Of a stretch of DNA of 64,000 bases, positions 40,958 through 49,439 are shown piece after piece; position 1 is the first letter of the stretch, and every line of letters starts with the position of its first letter. The notes below the pieces were generated by a model. It saw only the letters and a program-made list of their open reading frames with translations, did not search any database and was not told the origin of the DNA. The position numbers and the translations under genes are program-made. This DNA is from Salinibacter pepae. Its GTDB lineage: Bacteria; Bacteroidota; Rhodothermia; Rhodothermales; Salinibacteraceae. Location of the stretch: assembly GCF_947077775.1 (NCBI RefSeq), contig NZ_CAMTTE010000001.1, positions 372,001 through 436,000 on the forward strand. Reading direction: 5' to 3'.

Positions 40958-43264
40958 TCATTTCGGGCCGGGCCCCGGCTTCGTCGCAATCGGGGCGCCC
41001 AGCAGGGCGTCCGGGATGCCGAACGCATTGACGAGGGCCTCCGCCTGGGGACGCACCTCATCGCAGAGGTCGTTCACGGCGCCCCGGATGGCCTTTGCCT
41101 TGGACCCGCTCACGTAACCGGCCTCCAGAAACCAGTCCAGATCAGCCTCGATGCGGGACAGTGCAAACAGGCGACGGAGCGTCGTGAGCGTACCGCGGAG
41201 GGCCGCGTCCTCGACGTCCTCGACCGCATCCGCGAAGCGCTCCAGGATCATCCGTTCGGCGTCCGCCCGGGCGCACTGCACGAGGTGATCCTGCACGTCC
41301 ACGAACGCATCGAACGGCTCCATCCCATCGTCGATGCGGCGCTGGAGGCGCCGGCCGACGTTCTGAAGCTGTTTCTCGGCCCGGTACGTGAGCGCGCTCT
41401 GCTGAAAGGTGAGGGCCCGCAGGTGCTCATCGTCGGTCTTGCGCGTGACGACCGGGTTGAGCTCCTGCACCTGCGTGGCCACCTCGTCGGCCACGAAGCG
41501 CGCCATCCCCCACACGTTCATGTCCCGAAATTCCCGCTGGAAGTCCGAGAGCAGCCCCTTGGCCACCTGCAGCATGAGCACGGTATTATCGCCCTCGAAT
41601 GTCGTGAAGACGTCCGTATCGGCCCGGAGGCGCCCGATGCGGGTGTCGGCCCGGTAGCCCTGGCCGCCGCACGCCTCGCGCGCTTCCTGGAGGGTGGCGC
41701 TGGTGTGCCACGTGGCGTACGCCTTCAGCGCGTTGGCCTCCGCCTCAATGGCCTCCAGCGACTCGCCGCGCCCGGTCCGCGCAAACCGCGCCGTAAGGTC
41801 GTCGAGCGCAACGTGGAGGGCGTAGGTCGTGGCCAGGCGCGGGAGAAGCCGCCGCTTGTGGGTGCGATAGTCGAGCAGAGGCACCTCCGGTTCGTCCTTC
41901 GGCCCAAACTGGCGGCGCCGGTTGCCGTAGCGGACGGCAATCGTAAGGCCCGACTTCGCCGCGCTCAGCCCCGCCCGCGCCACGCTGATGCGCCCCCCGA
42001 TCAGGGTGCTCAGCATGGTGAAGAAGCGCTTCCCGGAACTGGGAATTGGACTGTCGTAGGTGCCGTCCGGGGCGACCTGGGCGTACCGGTCGAGCAGGTT
42101 CGCCCGCGGGATGCGCACCTGGTCGAACCAGAGGCGCCCGTTGTCGACGCCGTTGAGGCCGACCTTTTCGCCACAGTCCTCGATCCGGACGCGCGGCTTC
42201 GGGGTCCCGTCGTCGGCCCGTATGGGGACGAGGAAGGCGTGGACCCCGTGCTCTTCCCCGTCGGTCCGGAGCTGCGCGAAGACGGTCGCCACCTGCCCGT
42301 GCGCCGCGGCGTTGCCGATCCACTCCTTCCGGGCGCCGTCGTGCGGCGTGTTGATCACAAACTCTTCGGTCGTGGGGTCGTAGCGGGCCGTCGTCTCCAG
42401 CTCCCGTACGTTCGAGCCGTGCCCCCACTCCGACATGGCGAAGCAGCCGGGCAGGTCGAGGGTGCCCACCCGGTCCAGGTACTCCTCGTGATGCCGCTCC
42501 GTACCGAGGTGATGAATGCTGCCCCCGAACAGGCCAAACTGCACGCCAAACTTGACGACCAGGCTCAGGTCGTGGTAGGCGAGCGTCTCGAAGGCGACGA
42601 TGAACTTTTCCATGTCGCCCCCCCCGCCGTACGCGTCGGGATAGGCCAGCGCCCCGAGCCCCTGGTCGGCCAGGTGCTCGCACCAGTGAAGGACCTGCTC
42701 CCGGTAGCCCTCCGTGCCCAGGCCGTCTTGGTACTCGAACACCGGATCCTGAAGCAGGGTGCGGATGTCCTCGCGCAGCTCCGCGTGGGGGCCGTCGAGG
42801 AGGCGCCGCATGGCGTCCGTGTCGAAGGGCGCCTCCGGCTCCACGGGCGACGGCTCGGGCCGCTCCCCGAGAAGGTCGCGCACGACCTCCTCCCCGTCAA
42901 TGTCAAGGGCCGCCTCGATGTCTTCCAGGGCCCGTCGGGAGGCCTCCGGCAGCGCCGTGCCGTCCCCGCCCACGTTCGCGAGGGCCATTCCGAGCTCCGC
43001 GAGGGAGGACCGGGTCGTCACTGCCGCATCCCCGGCCCCGTCCCGCAGCGTGCGAATCCACCGGAAGTACTGTGTGGGCGTGGGGGGCGACTGGGGGTCG
43101 AGGTGGTCGCAAATCGCCTCACGGGTGGAGGCATCGAGCCACGCCTGCGTGCGAAGGTGGCTCCGGATCGTCTCCGCCTCCGACGGCGTGAGCACCCCGT
43201 CGGCCCAGGCCACGTACAGCAGTGGCAGGACGGCGCGGACCCGTGGTGAGTCGGTATCGAGCAT
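40958..43264 (-). CDS. Acyl-CoA dehydrogenase/oxidase with N-terminal TerB-like domain
   Basis: Protein of 768 aa. Residues 1-110 look like a TerB-type helical domain (VLPLLYVAWADGVLTPSEAETIRSHL). A linker follows, then a full acyl-CoA dehydrogenase of the long acyl-CoA oxidase type: FAMSEWGHGSNVRELET (FAD/substrate loop), CGGQGYRADTRIGRLRADTDVFTTFEGDNTVL with the catalytic Glu in the FEGDN segment. It oxidises the alpha-beta bond of acyl-CoA with FAD. The role of the N-terminal domain is unknown. The ATG at 43264 lies 65 bp after hemE in the same direction; extending upstream would overlap hemE. Confidence 0.85.
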   Translation of the reverse strand: MLDTDSPRVRAVLPLLYVAWADGVLTPSEAETIRSHLRTQAWLDASTREAICDHLDPQSPPTPTQYFRWIRTLRDGAGDAAVTTRSSLAELGMALANVGGDGTALPEASRRALEDIEAALDIDGEEVVRDLLGERPEPSPVEPEAPFDTDAMRRLLDGPHAELREDIRTLLQDPVFEYQDGLGTEGYREQVLHWCEHLADQGLGALAYPDAYGGGGDMEKFIVAFETLAYHDLSLVVKFGVQFGLFGGSIHHLGTERHHEEYLDRVGTLDLPGCFAMSEWGHGSNVRELETTARYDPTTEEFVINTPHDGARKEWIGNAAAHGQVATVFAQLRTDGEEHGVHAFLVPIRADDGTPKPRVRIEDCGEKVGLNGVDNGRLWFDQVRIPRANLLDRYAQVAPDGTYDSPIPSSGKRFFTMLSTLIGGRISVARAGLSAAKSGLTIAVRYGNRRRQFGPKDEPEVPLLDYRTHKRRLLPRLATTYALHVALDDLTARFARTGRGESLEAIEAEANALKAYATWHTSATLQEAREACGGQGYRADTRIGRLRADTDVFTTFEGDNTVLMLQVAKGLLSDFQREFRDMNVWGMARFVADEVATQVQELNPVVTRKTDDEHLRALTFQQSALTYRAEKQLQNVGRRLQRRIDDGMEPFDAFVDVQDHLVQCARADAERMILERFADAVEDVEDAALRGTLTTLRRLFALSRIEADLDWFLEAGYVSGSKAKAIRGAVNDLCDEVRPQAEALVNAFGIPDALLGAPIATKPGPGPK

Positions 43265-43329
43265 GGCAGCAGAGTGGGTACGTGAAACGGAACGTGAGCG
43301 GCGCGATCCCGACCTCACCCCGCCCGTCG

Positions 43330-44394
43330 TCAAACGGTCCGCATGCGCCGGGAGTGTTCGTGGACGGCGTCGACGAAGGCGCGGGCGTGCTCGGGATCGT
43401 GGTCCGGCAGCATGCCGTGCCCCAGATTGCCAATGTGATGGTGCGGCCCGAAGCCCGCCAGCATGTGCTGCACCTCGCGCCGCAGAACGTCGGGCGGGGC
43501 ATACAGCGCGCAGGGGTCGAGGTTGCCCTGCAGGACGGCCCGGTCCCCGACCGTATCGCGGGCGGCGTCTGGGTCCATCGTGGAGTCCAGGCTGATCACG
43601 TCGTAGTCCGTGTCCGCCAGCGCGTCGAGGGCGTAGTGGGCCCCCTTCGCAAAGATGACTAGCGGCACGTCGGGATGCGCCGCCTTCACCCGCGTGGCGA
43701 TCTCGGCGAGGTACGGCAGGCAGAACGTGCGGAAATTCTCGGGGGTGTGGAGGCCCGCCCACGAGTCAAACACCTGAAGCACCTGCGCCCCGGCGTCCAC
43801 CTGCCGAATCAGGTACTCGACGATCACATCCGTCGTGCGTTGGAGCAGGGCCTTGCTGGCGTCGGGGTGGCGGTAGAGCCAGCGCCGGGCGGCCCGGTAG
43901 GACTTGCTGCCGCCCCCCTCCACCATGTACGCCATGAGGGTCCACGGCGCCCCCGAGAAGCCAATCAGCGGCACCCGTCCGGCCAATTTGTGCCGCGTCA
44001 CCGTCAGGGCCTCGAACACGTGACCGAGGGCCGACTCCACGTCCGGCTCCACGAGGCGCTCCATCTCGTCGGGCGTCGTGAGGGGCTTGGGGAAGGTCGG
44101 CCCTTGTCCCGACACCATCTTGACCGTGAGCCCCATCGCTTCCGGCACCACCATGATGTCGCAGAAGAGAATCGCCGCGTCGAGGGCAAAGCGCTCCACC
44201 GGCTGGATGGTCACCTCCGCCGCGAGTTCGGGCGTCTCCACCACCTCAAAAAAACTGTGCTCCTTCCGGACCGCCTGGTACTCGGGCAGGTACCGGCCGG
44301 CCTGCCGCATCATCCACACGGGCGTGCAGTCGGTGGGCTCCCCGCGGGCGGTGCGGAGAAGGCGGTCGTTGTCGAGGGGCGGAAAGGAGGCCAT
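43330..44394 (-). CDS. hemE: Uroporphyrinogen III decarboxylase
   Basis: Heme pathway enzyme of 354 aa that converts uroporphyrinogen III to coproporphyrinogen III. TPVWMMRQAGRYLPEY with the conserved Arg residues, AAILFCDIMVVPEAMG with the catalytic Asp, and GFSGAPWTLMAYM are all family hallmarks. The C-terminal HIGNLGHGMLPDHDPEHARAFVDAVH is also standard. Length is normal. It lies upstream of the acyl-CoA dehydrogenase gene, with no functional link apparent. Confidence 0.96.
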   Translation of the reverse strand: MASFPPLDNDRLLRTARGEPTDCTPVWMMRQAGRYLPEYQAVRKEHSFFEVVETPELAAEVTIQPVERFALDAAILFCDIMVVPEAMGLTVKMVSGQGPTFPKPLTTPDEMERLVEPDVESALGHVFEALTVTRHKLAGRVPLIGFSGAPWTLMAYMVEGGGSKSYRAARRWLYRHPDASKALLQRTTDVIVEYLIRQVDAGAQVLQVFDSWAGLHTPENFRTFCLPYLAEIATRVKAAHPDVPLVIFAKGAHYALDALADTDYDVISLDSTMDPDAARDTVGDRAVLQGNLDPCALYAPPDVLRREVQHMLAGFGPHHHIGNLGHGMLPDHDPEHARAFVDAVHEHSRRMRTV

Positions 44395-44484
44395 ATACGC
44401 GACTGTGGGTCCAACGGAATGAACAGGTATTGAGCAGATCGGCCCGGTGCCGCTCCCGACGTGCCCGGCGGGCCCCGAGAACGC

Positions 44485-45354
44485 CTACCGGGTGAGGTGC
44501 GTCTGGAGAAAGTCGGTCGTGCGCGTCCAGGCCCGCTCGGCGGCCGCCCGCTCGTAGCTCTCCCCCGACGGGTTCGCGAAGGCGTGGCCGGCGTCGTACT
44601 CGTGGTACGCGAGCGATGTCCCGGCGCCTTCCATCCGGTCCCGAAATTTCCGGGCCGCGTCGATCGGGACGGCCTGGTCCTGCGTGCCGAAGTGGGCGAG
44701 GATCGGCGTCTCCAGCGCCTGCAGGGCCTCCCCGGAGAGGGGCTCCGGGGTGCCGTAGTAGGCCACGGCCGCGTCGAAGGCGGACGCCTCGTCCGCCAGG
44801 GTTCGGTATGTCATGCCCCCGCCGAAGCACCACCCCAGCAGGGCGGTCCGGGGCGCGTCGGCCTCCGAGGACAGGTGGGCCCGCCCGTCCCGTACGTTCT
44901 CGACAAGCCGCGACGGCTCCTTCATCGCTCGCCCCATCAATGCCTGTGCGGAGTCTGGCGTTTCGGCCACGGCGTCGCCGTACAGGTCCACCGCCAGGGC
45001 GCGGTACCCCTCGCCGGCCAGTCGTCGCGTCGCGGCCCGCACGTTGTCGTTCAGGCCCCACCACTCGTGAATCACCACGATGCCGGGGAGGGCGTCGCCC
45101 CCGCGCGCCGACCGCACCGAGTCCACGTCGGCGGGCGCGGCCAGATACCCGGTCCGGGCCGTCCCGTTCTGTTGCCCGTAGGTGACCGTACGCCCTTCCA
45201 CCGGAATCTTGGGGGCCTGGGCGGCCTCGGTGGCCGTGGGCGTGTCGCCCTCGTGCTCCTCCGCCATGCGCTCGGCCTCGGAGCCGCTGTCGGAGCCACA
45301 GCCGGCGAGCAGGGGGAGCGTACACAGGATAAGGACGAAACCAGCGACGCGCAT
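44485..45354 (-). CDS. Dienelactone hydrolase-family lipoprotein
   Basis: Predicted lipoprotein of 289 aa: signal with lipobox LLAGC (Cys19), an acidic linker, then an alpha/beta hydrolase of the dienelactone hydrolase family. The triad is visible as Cys in LLGWCFGGG, Asp in GTQDQAVPI and His in DAGHAFANP. Location outside the cytoplasm suggests action on an ester or lactone in the periplasm. Actual substrate unknown. It is separate from hemE (90 bp away) and divergent from the next gene. Confidence 0.88.
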   Translation of the reverse strand: MRVAGFVLILCTLPLLAGCGSDSGSEAERMAEEHEGDTPTATEAAQAPKIPVEGRTVTYGQQNGTARTGYLAAPADVDSVRSARGGDALPGIVVIHEWWGLNDNVRAATRRLAGEGYRALAVDLYGDAVAETPDSAQALMGRAMKEPSRLVENVRDGRAHLSSEADAPRTALLGWCFGGGMTYRTLADEASAFDAAVAYYGTPEPLSGEALQALETPILAHFGTQDQAVPIDAARKFRDRMEGAGTSLAYHEYDAGHAFANPSGESYERAAAERAWTRTTDFLQTHLTR

Positions 45355-45555
45355 GGACAGAGGGGCGTTTTGGGGAAGGGGAGGAGGGCGGGCGGAGGCC
45401 CGCGGGCAGTCCAGGAGGTGCGTCGGCTTCGGGCCGGCCCCCCACCGCCACCGCGGGTCGTCTGCAGGGGCTCAAAACCAGGTGATGTCTGAACCATTGC
45501 CGACCCGGAAGGTTCGGGGGACGAACGGATTCCTACGCCTTACCTTCGCGGTCTC

Positions 45556-46209
45556 GTGTCCGCCTCCTCCCTCTCGTACACCGGCGAAGTTGGCCGGAAG
45601 GCCCTCCACCTTCTCGCCCTCTCCATTCCGTTTGGGGCGTGGGCGGTCGGAATGCCCACGGCACTATATCTCCTGGCTCCGGCCGCGCTCGTGGCCGGGG
45701 CCGCCGACGTGGCCCGGGCCTATTCGACGTCCCTCAACGCAATCATCCGGGGGATCTTCGGGGCCCTGATGCGGGCGGAGGAGCTGCCCGCACCGAGGAC
45801 GGGGGTCCAGTTCAACGGGGCCACGTGCGTGCTGGTGGGCGCCGCCGCAATGGTGGCGCTGTTCCCCCTCCGGATCGCGGTGCCGGTGCTGGCGATGGCC
45901 ATGCTGGCGGACGCCGCCGCCGCATTGGTGGGCCGCCGGTGGGGCCGCCACACGTGGGGGGCCCTCTCGGCGACCGTGGAGGGCACCACCGCGTTCGTCG
46001 TCACGGGCCTGGGCGTGATGGCCTTCTTCTCCTCCGTCGCCCTCGGCCCGGCCGCCGGCGGCGTGCTGGTGGGGGCCGGCATTGAGGCCCTCCCGCTGCC
46101 CGTCAACGACAACATCCGCGTGCCCGTGGCGGCGGCGGCGACGGTGGTCGTTGGCGAGGCGCTCGTCCTGGGCCGTTCCGTTTCGCTCCTCCCCGTGCTC
46201 TCGCTGTAG
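45556..46209 (+). CDS. Dolichol/diacylglycerol kinase-like (CTP-dependent) membrane protein
   Basis: Membrane protein of 217 aa with about six helices, of the SEC59/DGK1/VTE5 group that uses CTP to phosphorylate polyprenols, diacylglycerol or phytol. GEVGRKALHLLALS, MLADAAAALVGRRWGRH, ATVEGTTAF and the conserved IEALPLPVNDNIRVP match the family. The GTG at 45556 gives the typical start. Phytol or retinyl-type substrate is an open option. A lipase lies 80 bp downstream, consistent with lipid turnover, but that link is inference. Confidence 0.82.
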   Translation: MSASSLSYTGEVGRKALHLLALSIPFGAWAVGMPTALYLLAPAALVAGAADVARAYSTSLNAIIRGIFGALMRAEELPAPRTGVQFNGATCVLVGAAAMVALFPLRIAVPVLAMAMLADAAAALVGRRWGRHTWGALSATVEGTTAFVVTGLGVMAFFSSVALGPAAGGVLVGAGIEALPLPVNDNIRVPVAAAATVVVGEALVLGRSVSLLPVLSL

Positions 46210-46288
46210 GCCCGTCGGGCCCATGAACCCGCCCGGTTCGGTTCGGGTACCATCCAGGCAGCGGCTTTTCCGAGCATCGCCCTCCCCC

Positions 46289-47161
46289 ATGCCCGACGAC
46301 CCGGACCCCACGATTCCGGCCTCCGCCCTGCGGCGCCTTACCGGCCTGGAGCCCTTTCCCCAGCCCGAGCTGATTCCGCTCCAGACCCCGGTCGTGCTCA
46401 TGCACGGCTTCGGCGTGGGGGCCTCCTTCCGGCGGGGCGGGCACCTGCACAAGGAGGCCCTCCACCTGCGGTCGCGGGGCGTGCGGGCGGTGGCGCCCAA
46501 CGTCTCCCCCTACAACACCGTCCGCGCCCGGACCGCCACCTGGAACGACCGCCTGCGGCGCGTCCTCGACGAGACCGACGCCGACCGCCTGCTGCTCATC
46601 GCCCACTCGATGGGCGGCCTCGATGCCCGCTACCTGATCTCGGCCCTGGGCTGGCACGAGGTGGTCGACGTCCTCGTGACGGTCGCCACCCCCCACCGCG
46701 GCTCCTCCGTGGCCTCCCTCGTGCTCGACCAGCCCGAGCTGGTGCGCGACTGGCTCGCGGACATGGCCGACTGGGTGGGGACCCACATTCTGGAGGACGG
46801 GTCGGCGAACCTCCGACAGGCCCTCACGGAGCTGACGCCCGAACACATGGAAAACACGTTCAATCCCGAGGTCCCCAATCACCCGGACGTCGACTACTGG
46901 TCCTACGGCTGCCGGGCCGGCAAAGGAACCGCCATTCCCATTGCCCCCATCTTCCGCTACCTCAACCGCTACCTGTACGAGGAAGAAGGGGAAAACGACG
47001 GCATCGTGAGCGTCGAGAGCGCCCGCTGGGGCGACTACCAGGGCACCGTCGACGCCGATCACGCCCGGCAGGTGGGCCTCTCGTCAGGCCTCGCCGCCGA
47101 CTTCGACTCGAACGCCTTCTACACCGCCATCGTCCAGAATTTAGCCGACGACGGGTGGTAG
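46289..47161 (+). CDS. Alpha/beta-hydrolase lipase
   Basis: Protein of 290 aa similar to bacterial triacylglycerol lipases. VVLMHGFGVGASF (oxyanion loop), LLIAHSMGGLDARYL with the nucleophile Ser, and DGIVSVESARWG plus DADHARQVG near the end, with the catalytic Asp and His. No signal peptide is seen, so it may act inside the cell or leave by another route. Start at ATG 46289, which gives PDDPDPTIPASALRRL. The gene lies between a lipid kinase-like protein and an HD hydrolase on the same strand. Confidence 0.85.
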   Translation: MPDDPDPTIPASALRRLTGLEPFPQPELIPLQTPVVLMHGFGVGASFRRGGHLHKEALHLRSRGVRAVAPNVSPYNTVRARTATWNDRLRRVLDETDADRLLLIAHSMGGLDARYLISALGWHEVVDVLVTVATPHRGSSVASLVLDQPELVRDWLADMADWVGTHILEDGSANLRQALTELTPEHMENTFNPEVPNHPDVDYWSYGCRAGKGTAIPIAPIFRYLNRYLYEEEGENDGIVSVESARWGDYQGTVDADHARQVGLSSGLAADFDSNAFYTAIVQNLADDGW

Positions 47162-47217
47162 AGGAGGGGCGCCCCCCCTCCCAGTGACGCTCTTCTGCAC
47201 CTTTCTGCCCTCCCCTC

Positions 47218-48531
47218 GTGTCCTCCAACCAGCGCTTTAAGCTCTTCTCGGACCCGGTCCACGGGTTCATCTCTGTGCCAAAGAACGTGATCATGGACCT
47301 CGTCCAGACGCCGGAGGTCCAGCGGCTGCGCCGGATCCGTCAGCTCGGCGTCGGGCACCTCGTCTTTCCGGGCGCCGAGCACACCCGCTTCAACCATGCG
47401 CTGGGGGCGATGGCCCTCATGCAGGACGCCCTCGCCAACCTGACCGAGAAGGGCACGCCCGTGCGCCCGGAGGAGCAGACCGCCGCCCTGGCCGTAGCCC
47501 TGCTGCACGACGTGGGGCACGGCGCCTTCTCCCACACCCTCGAACACGAGCTCATCGAAGACTTTTCGCACGAAGACATGAGCCGGGTTCTCCTGACGGA
47601 CCTCAACGAGCGCATGGACGGCGCGCTCGACCTGGCCCTCGCCATGTTCGACGACACCTACGACCGCCCCTTCTTCCACCAGCTGGTCTCGAGCCAGCTC
47701 GACATGGACCGGCTCGACTACCTCCGGCGCGACTCCTTCTACACCGGCGTGGCGGAGGGGGAGGTGGGGGTCCAGCGCCTGCTCAAGACCATGCGCGTGC
47801 ATCCCCTCTCGGGCGGGGCCGACGCGGAGGTCATGATCGAGGCGAAGGGCATCTACGCCGTCGAAAACTTTCTCATCTCCCGCCGGCTCATGTACTGGCA
47901 GGCCTATCTCCACAAGACCGTGCTGGCCGGCGACGAGCTGCTCCGGGGCATCCTGCGCCGCGCACAGACCCACCTCGACGCCGGGCCCGCGCCCGACTGG
48001 CTGCAGCGGGGATCGCGCGCGCTGCTTTTCTTTCTCGACCACGACGTCCACGCCGACGCGATCGAGACCCCCGAGGTCCGCGACCACTACCTGCAGCTCG
48101 ACGACACGGACGTCCTCTTCAGCCTCAAGCAGTGGATGCGAGGCCCCGACCCGGTGTTGGCCGACCTGTGCCACCGCTTCGTCAACCGGGTCTTCCTGCG
48201 CGTCCGCTTCCTTTCTGAACGTCCGGACGAGGCGCAGGTCGACGCCTGGCGCGCCGACGTGGCGGACTGGCTCGTGGACGAGGACCTCGTGCCCCGCTCC
48301 GAGGCCCGGGCGGCCGCCCGGCACTACCTCACCCTCAACGTGTCGCGCCACACCGCCTACGACAGCGACGAGGAGCTGATCGGCATCCTGGGGCGGGACG
48401 GCACCGCCCGCGAGCTCTCCGAGATGGCCGACACCACCACCATCTCGGACCTCACGGGCTTCGTGGAGAAGCCCTACGTGTGCTTCCCGAAGCCGGTCGA
48501 CCTGGACCTGGACACAGCCTCTGAGGGGTGA
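47218..48531 (+). CDS. HD-domain phosphohydrolase
   Basis: Protein of 437 aa with the HD metal-binding motif: HTRFNHALGAM, then ALLHDVGHGAFSHTLEH. SQLDMDRLDYLRRDSFYTG is conserved in the YdhJ/SAMHD1-like branch that acts on nucleotides or related phosphates. The start is a GTG at 47218. A dNTPase role is possible, but the family is diverse and no biochemical assignment is safe. It begins 57 bp after the lipase. Confidence 0.85.
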   Translation: MSSNQRFKLFSDPVHGFISVPKNVIMDLVQTPEVQRLRRIRQLGVGHLVFPGAEHTRFNHALGAMALMQDALANLTEKGTPVRPEEQTAALAVALLHDVGHGAFSHTLEHELIEDFSHEDMSRVLLTDLNERMDGALDLALAMFDDTYDRPFFHQLVSSQLDMDRLDYLRRDSFYTGVAEGEVGVQRLLKTMRVHPLSGGADAEVMIEAKGIYAVENFLISRRLMYWQAYLHKTVLAGDELLRGILRRAQTHLDAGPAPDWLQRGSRALLFFLDHDVHADAIETPEVRDHYLQLDDTDVLFSLKQWMRGPDPVLADLCHRFVNRVFLRVRFLSERPDEAQVDAWRADVADWLVDEDLVPRSEARAAARHYLTLNVSRHTAYDSDEELIGILGRDGTARELSEMADTTTISDLTGFVEKPYVCFPKPVDLDLDTASEG

Positions 48532-48820
48532 CCGTGGCTTCCGCGCCGGCGGACGGGCGGATCGCCTCTCCCGCACGGGCCTGAAGACCGGCCTGGGGGT
48601 TCTCAGGAGGGACCCGTGGTTTGTGAATGGCCCAGAGAAGCACGTCCGGGCGATTGATCGCACGAATCCGCCCACTCATCGCGCGCCCGGCATCTCGGAC
48701 CCGAACTGCGCCGTAAAGCCCCCCGCAACCGAGGATGGACACGGCCTGTCCACCGCGGTTGTGCGACGGCCCATCGCCGCACTCGCTTGGTTCGTTTCAT
48801 TCAGGGTTCCATCCATCGCG

Positions 48821-49345
48821 ATGAATACCTTTCCCGCCTTCGAACGTCAGGTGTCCGCCCACGAGGATCAGGTCTACCGGTTCGCCCGCTCGATGCTCAA
48901 CGACGACGCCACCGCCCAGGACGTGACGCAGGAGGTGCTGGTGACGCTCTGGGAGCACCAGGACGAGCTCGACGCGGACGGGGTCATCGCCTGGCTCATG
49001 CGCGTGACCCGGAACGCCTGCATCGACCGGCTTCGGGCCCGGCAGCGGCGGCGCAAGACCGTCCGGCACGACCCCGACGGCGTGGAGCGGGCCCCGAGCC
49101 CGGACCGGACGCCCGACCGCCACGCCGAGGCGGCCGACCTCCACGGCCACGTGCTCGACGCCCTGGACCGGGTCGATGATCCGTACCGGCGGGTGGTGGC
49201 CCTCCGTGAACTGCAGGGCCTCAAGTACAAGGAGATTGCCGAGGCCCTCGACATGCCGCTCAATACGGTCAAGGTCTACCTGCACCGGGGCCGCAAAAAG
49301 CTACGTGCTGAGCTCGACCGCGCCCTCGATCCGGTTCCCGCCTAG
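48821..49345 (+). CDS. ECF-type RNA polymerase sigma factor
   Basis: Sigma-70 family protein of 174 aa. Region 2 is visible in YRFARSMLNDDATAQDVTQEVLVTLW, and region 4 in LRELQGLKYKEIAEALDMPLNTVKVYLHRGRKKLR. The acidic linker between them is typical. No anti-sigma factor is adjacent. Tryptophanase begins 94 bp downstream on the same strand and is a possible target, but there is no direct evidence. The ATG at 48821 fits the family start. Confidence 0.9.
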   Translation: MNTFPAFERQVSAHEDQVYRFARSMLNDDATAQDVTQEVLVTLWEHQDELDADGVIAWLMRVTRNACIDRLRARQRRRKTVRHDPDGVERAPSPDRTPDRHAEAADLHGHVLDALDRVDDPYRRVVALRELQGLKYKEIAEALDMPLNTVKVYLHRGRKKLRAELDRALDPVPA

Positions 49346-49389
49346 CGTTCGCCTCCTTGGTGTGCGTCCCGCATTGTCCTTGGGCGGCG

Positions 49390-49420
49390 GAGTTGATAAT
49401 TTACGAGTCCGTTTCAACTC
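49390..49420. promoter_or_regulatory. Inverted repeat upstream of tnaA
   Basis: GAGTTGA and TCAACTC are perfect 7-bp arms separated by 17 bases that contain TAATTTAC. They end 19 bp before the tnaA ATG. It could be an operator or an RNA stem-loop. Confidence 0.4.
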
Positions 49421-49439
49421 TAGAATCTCTCAGCCCGCC

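Noticed and set aside
40934-43249. 771-codon + strand frame opposite the acyl-CoA dehydrogenase
   Set aside because: Antisense shadow; starts inside a non-coding gap and has no recognisable domain.
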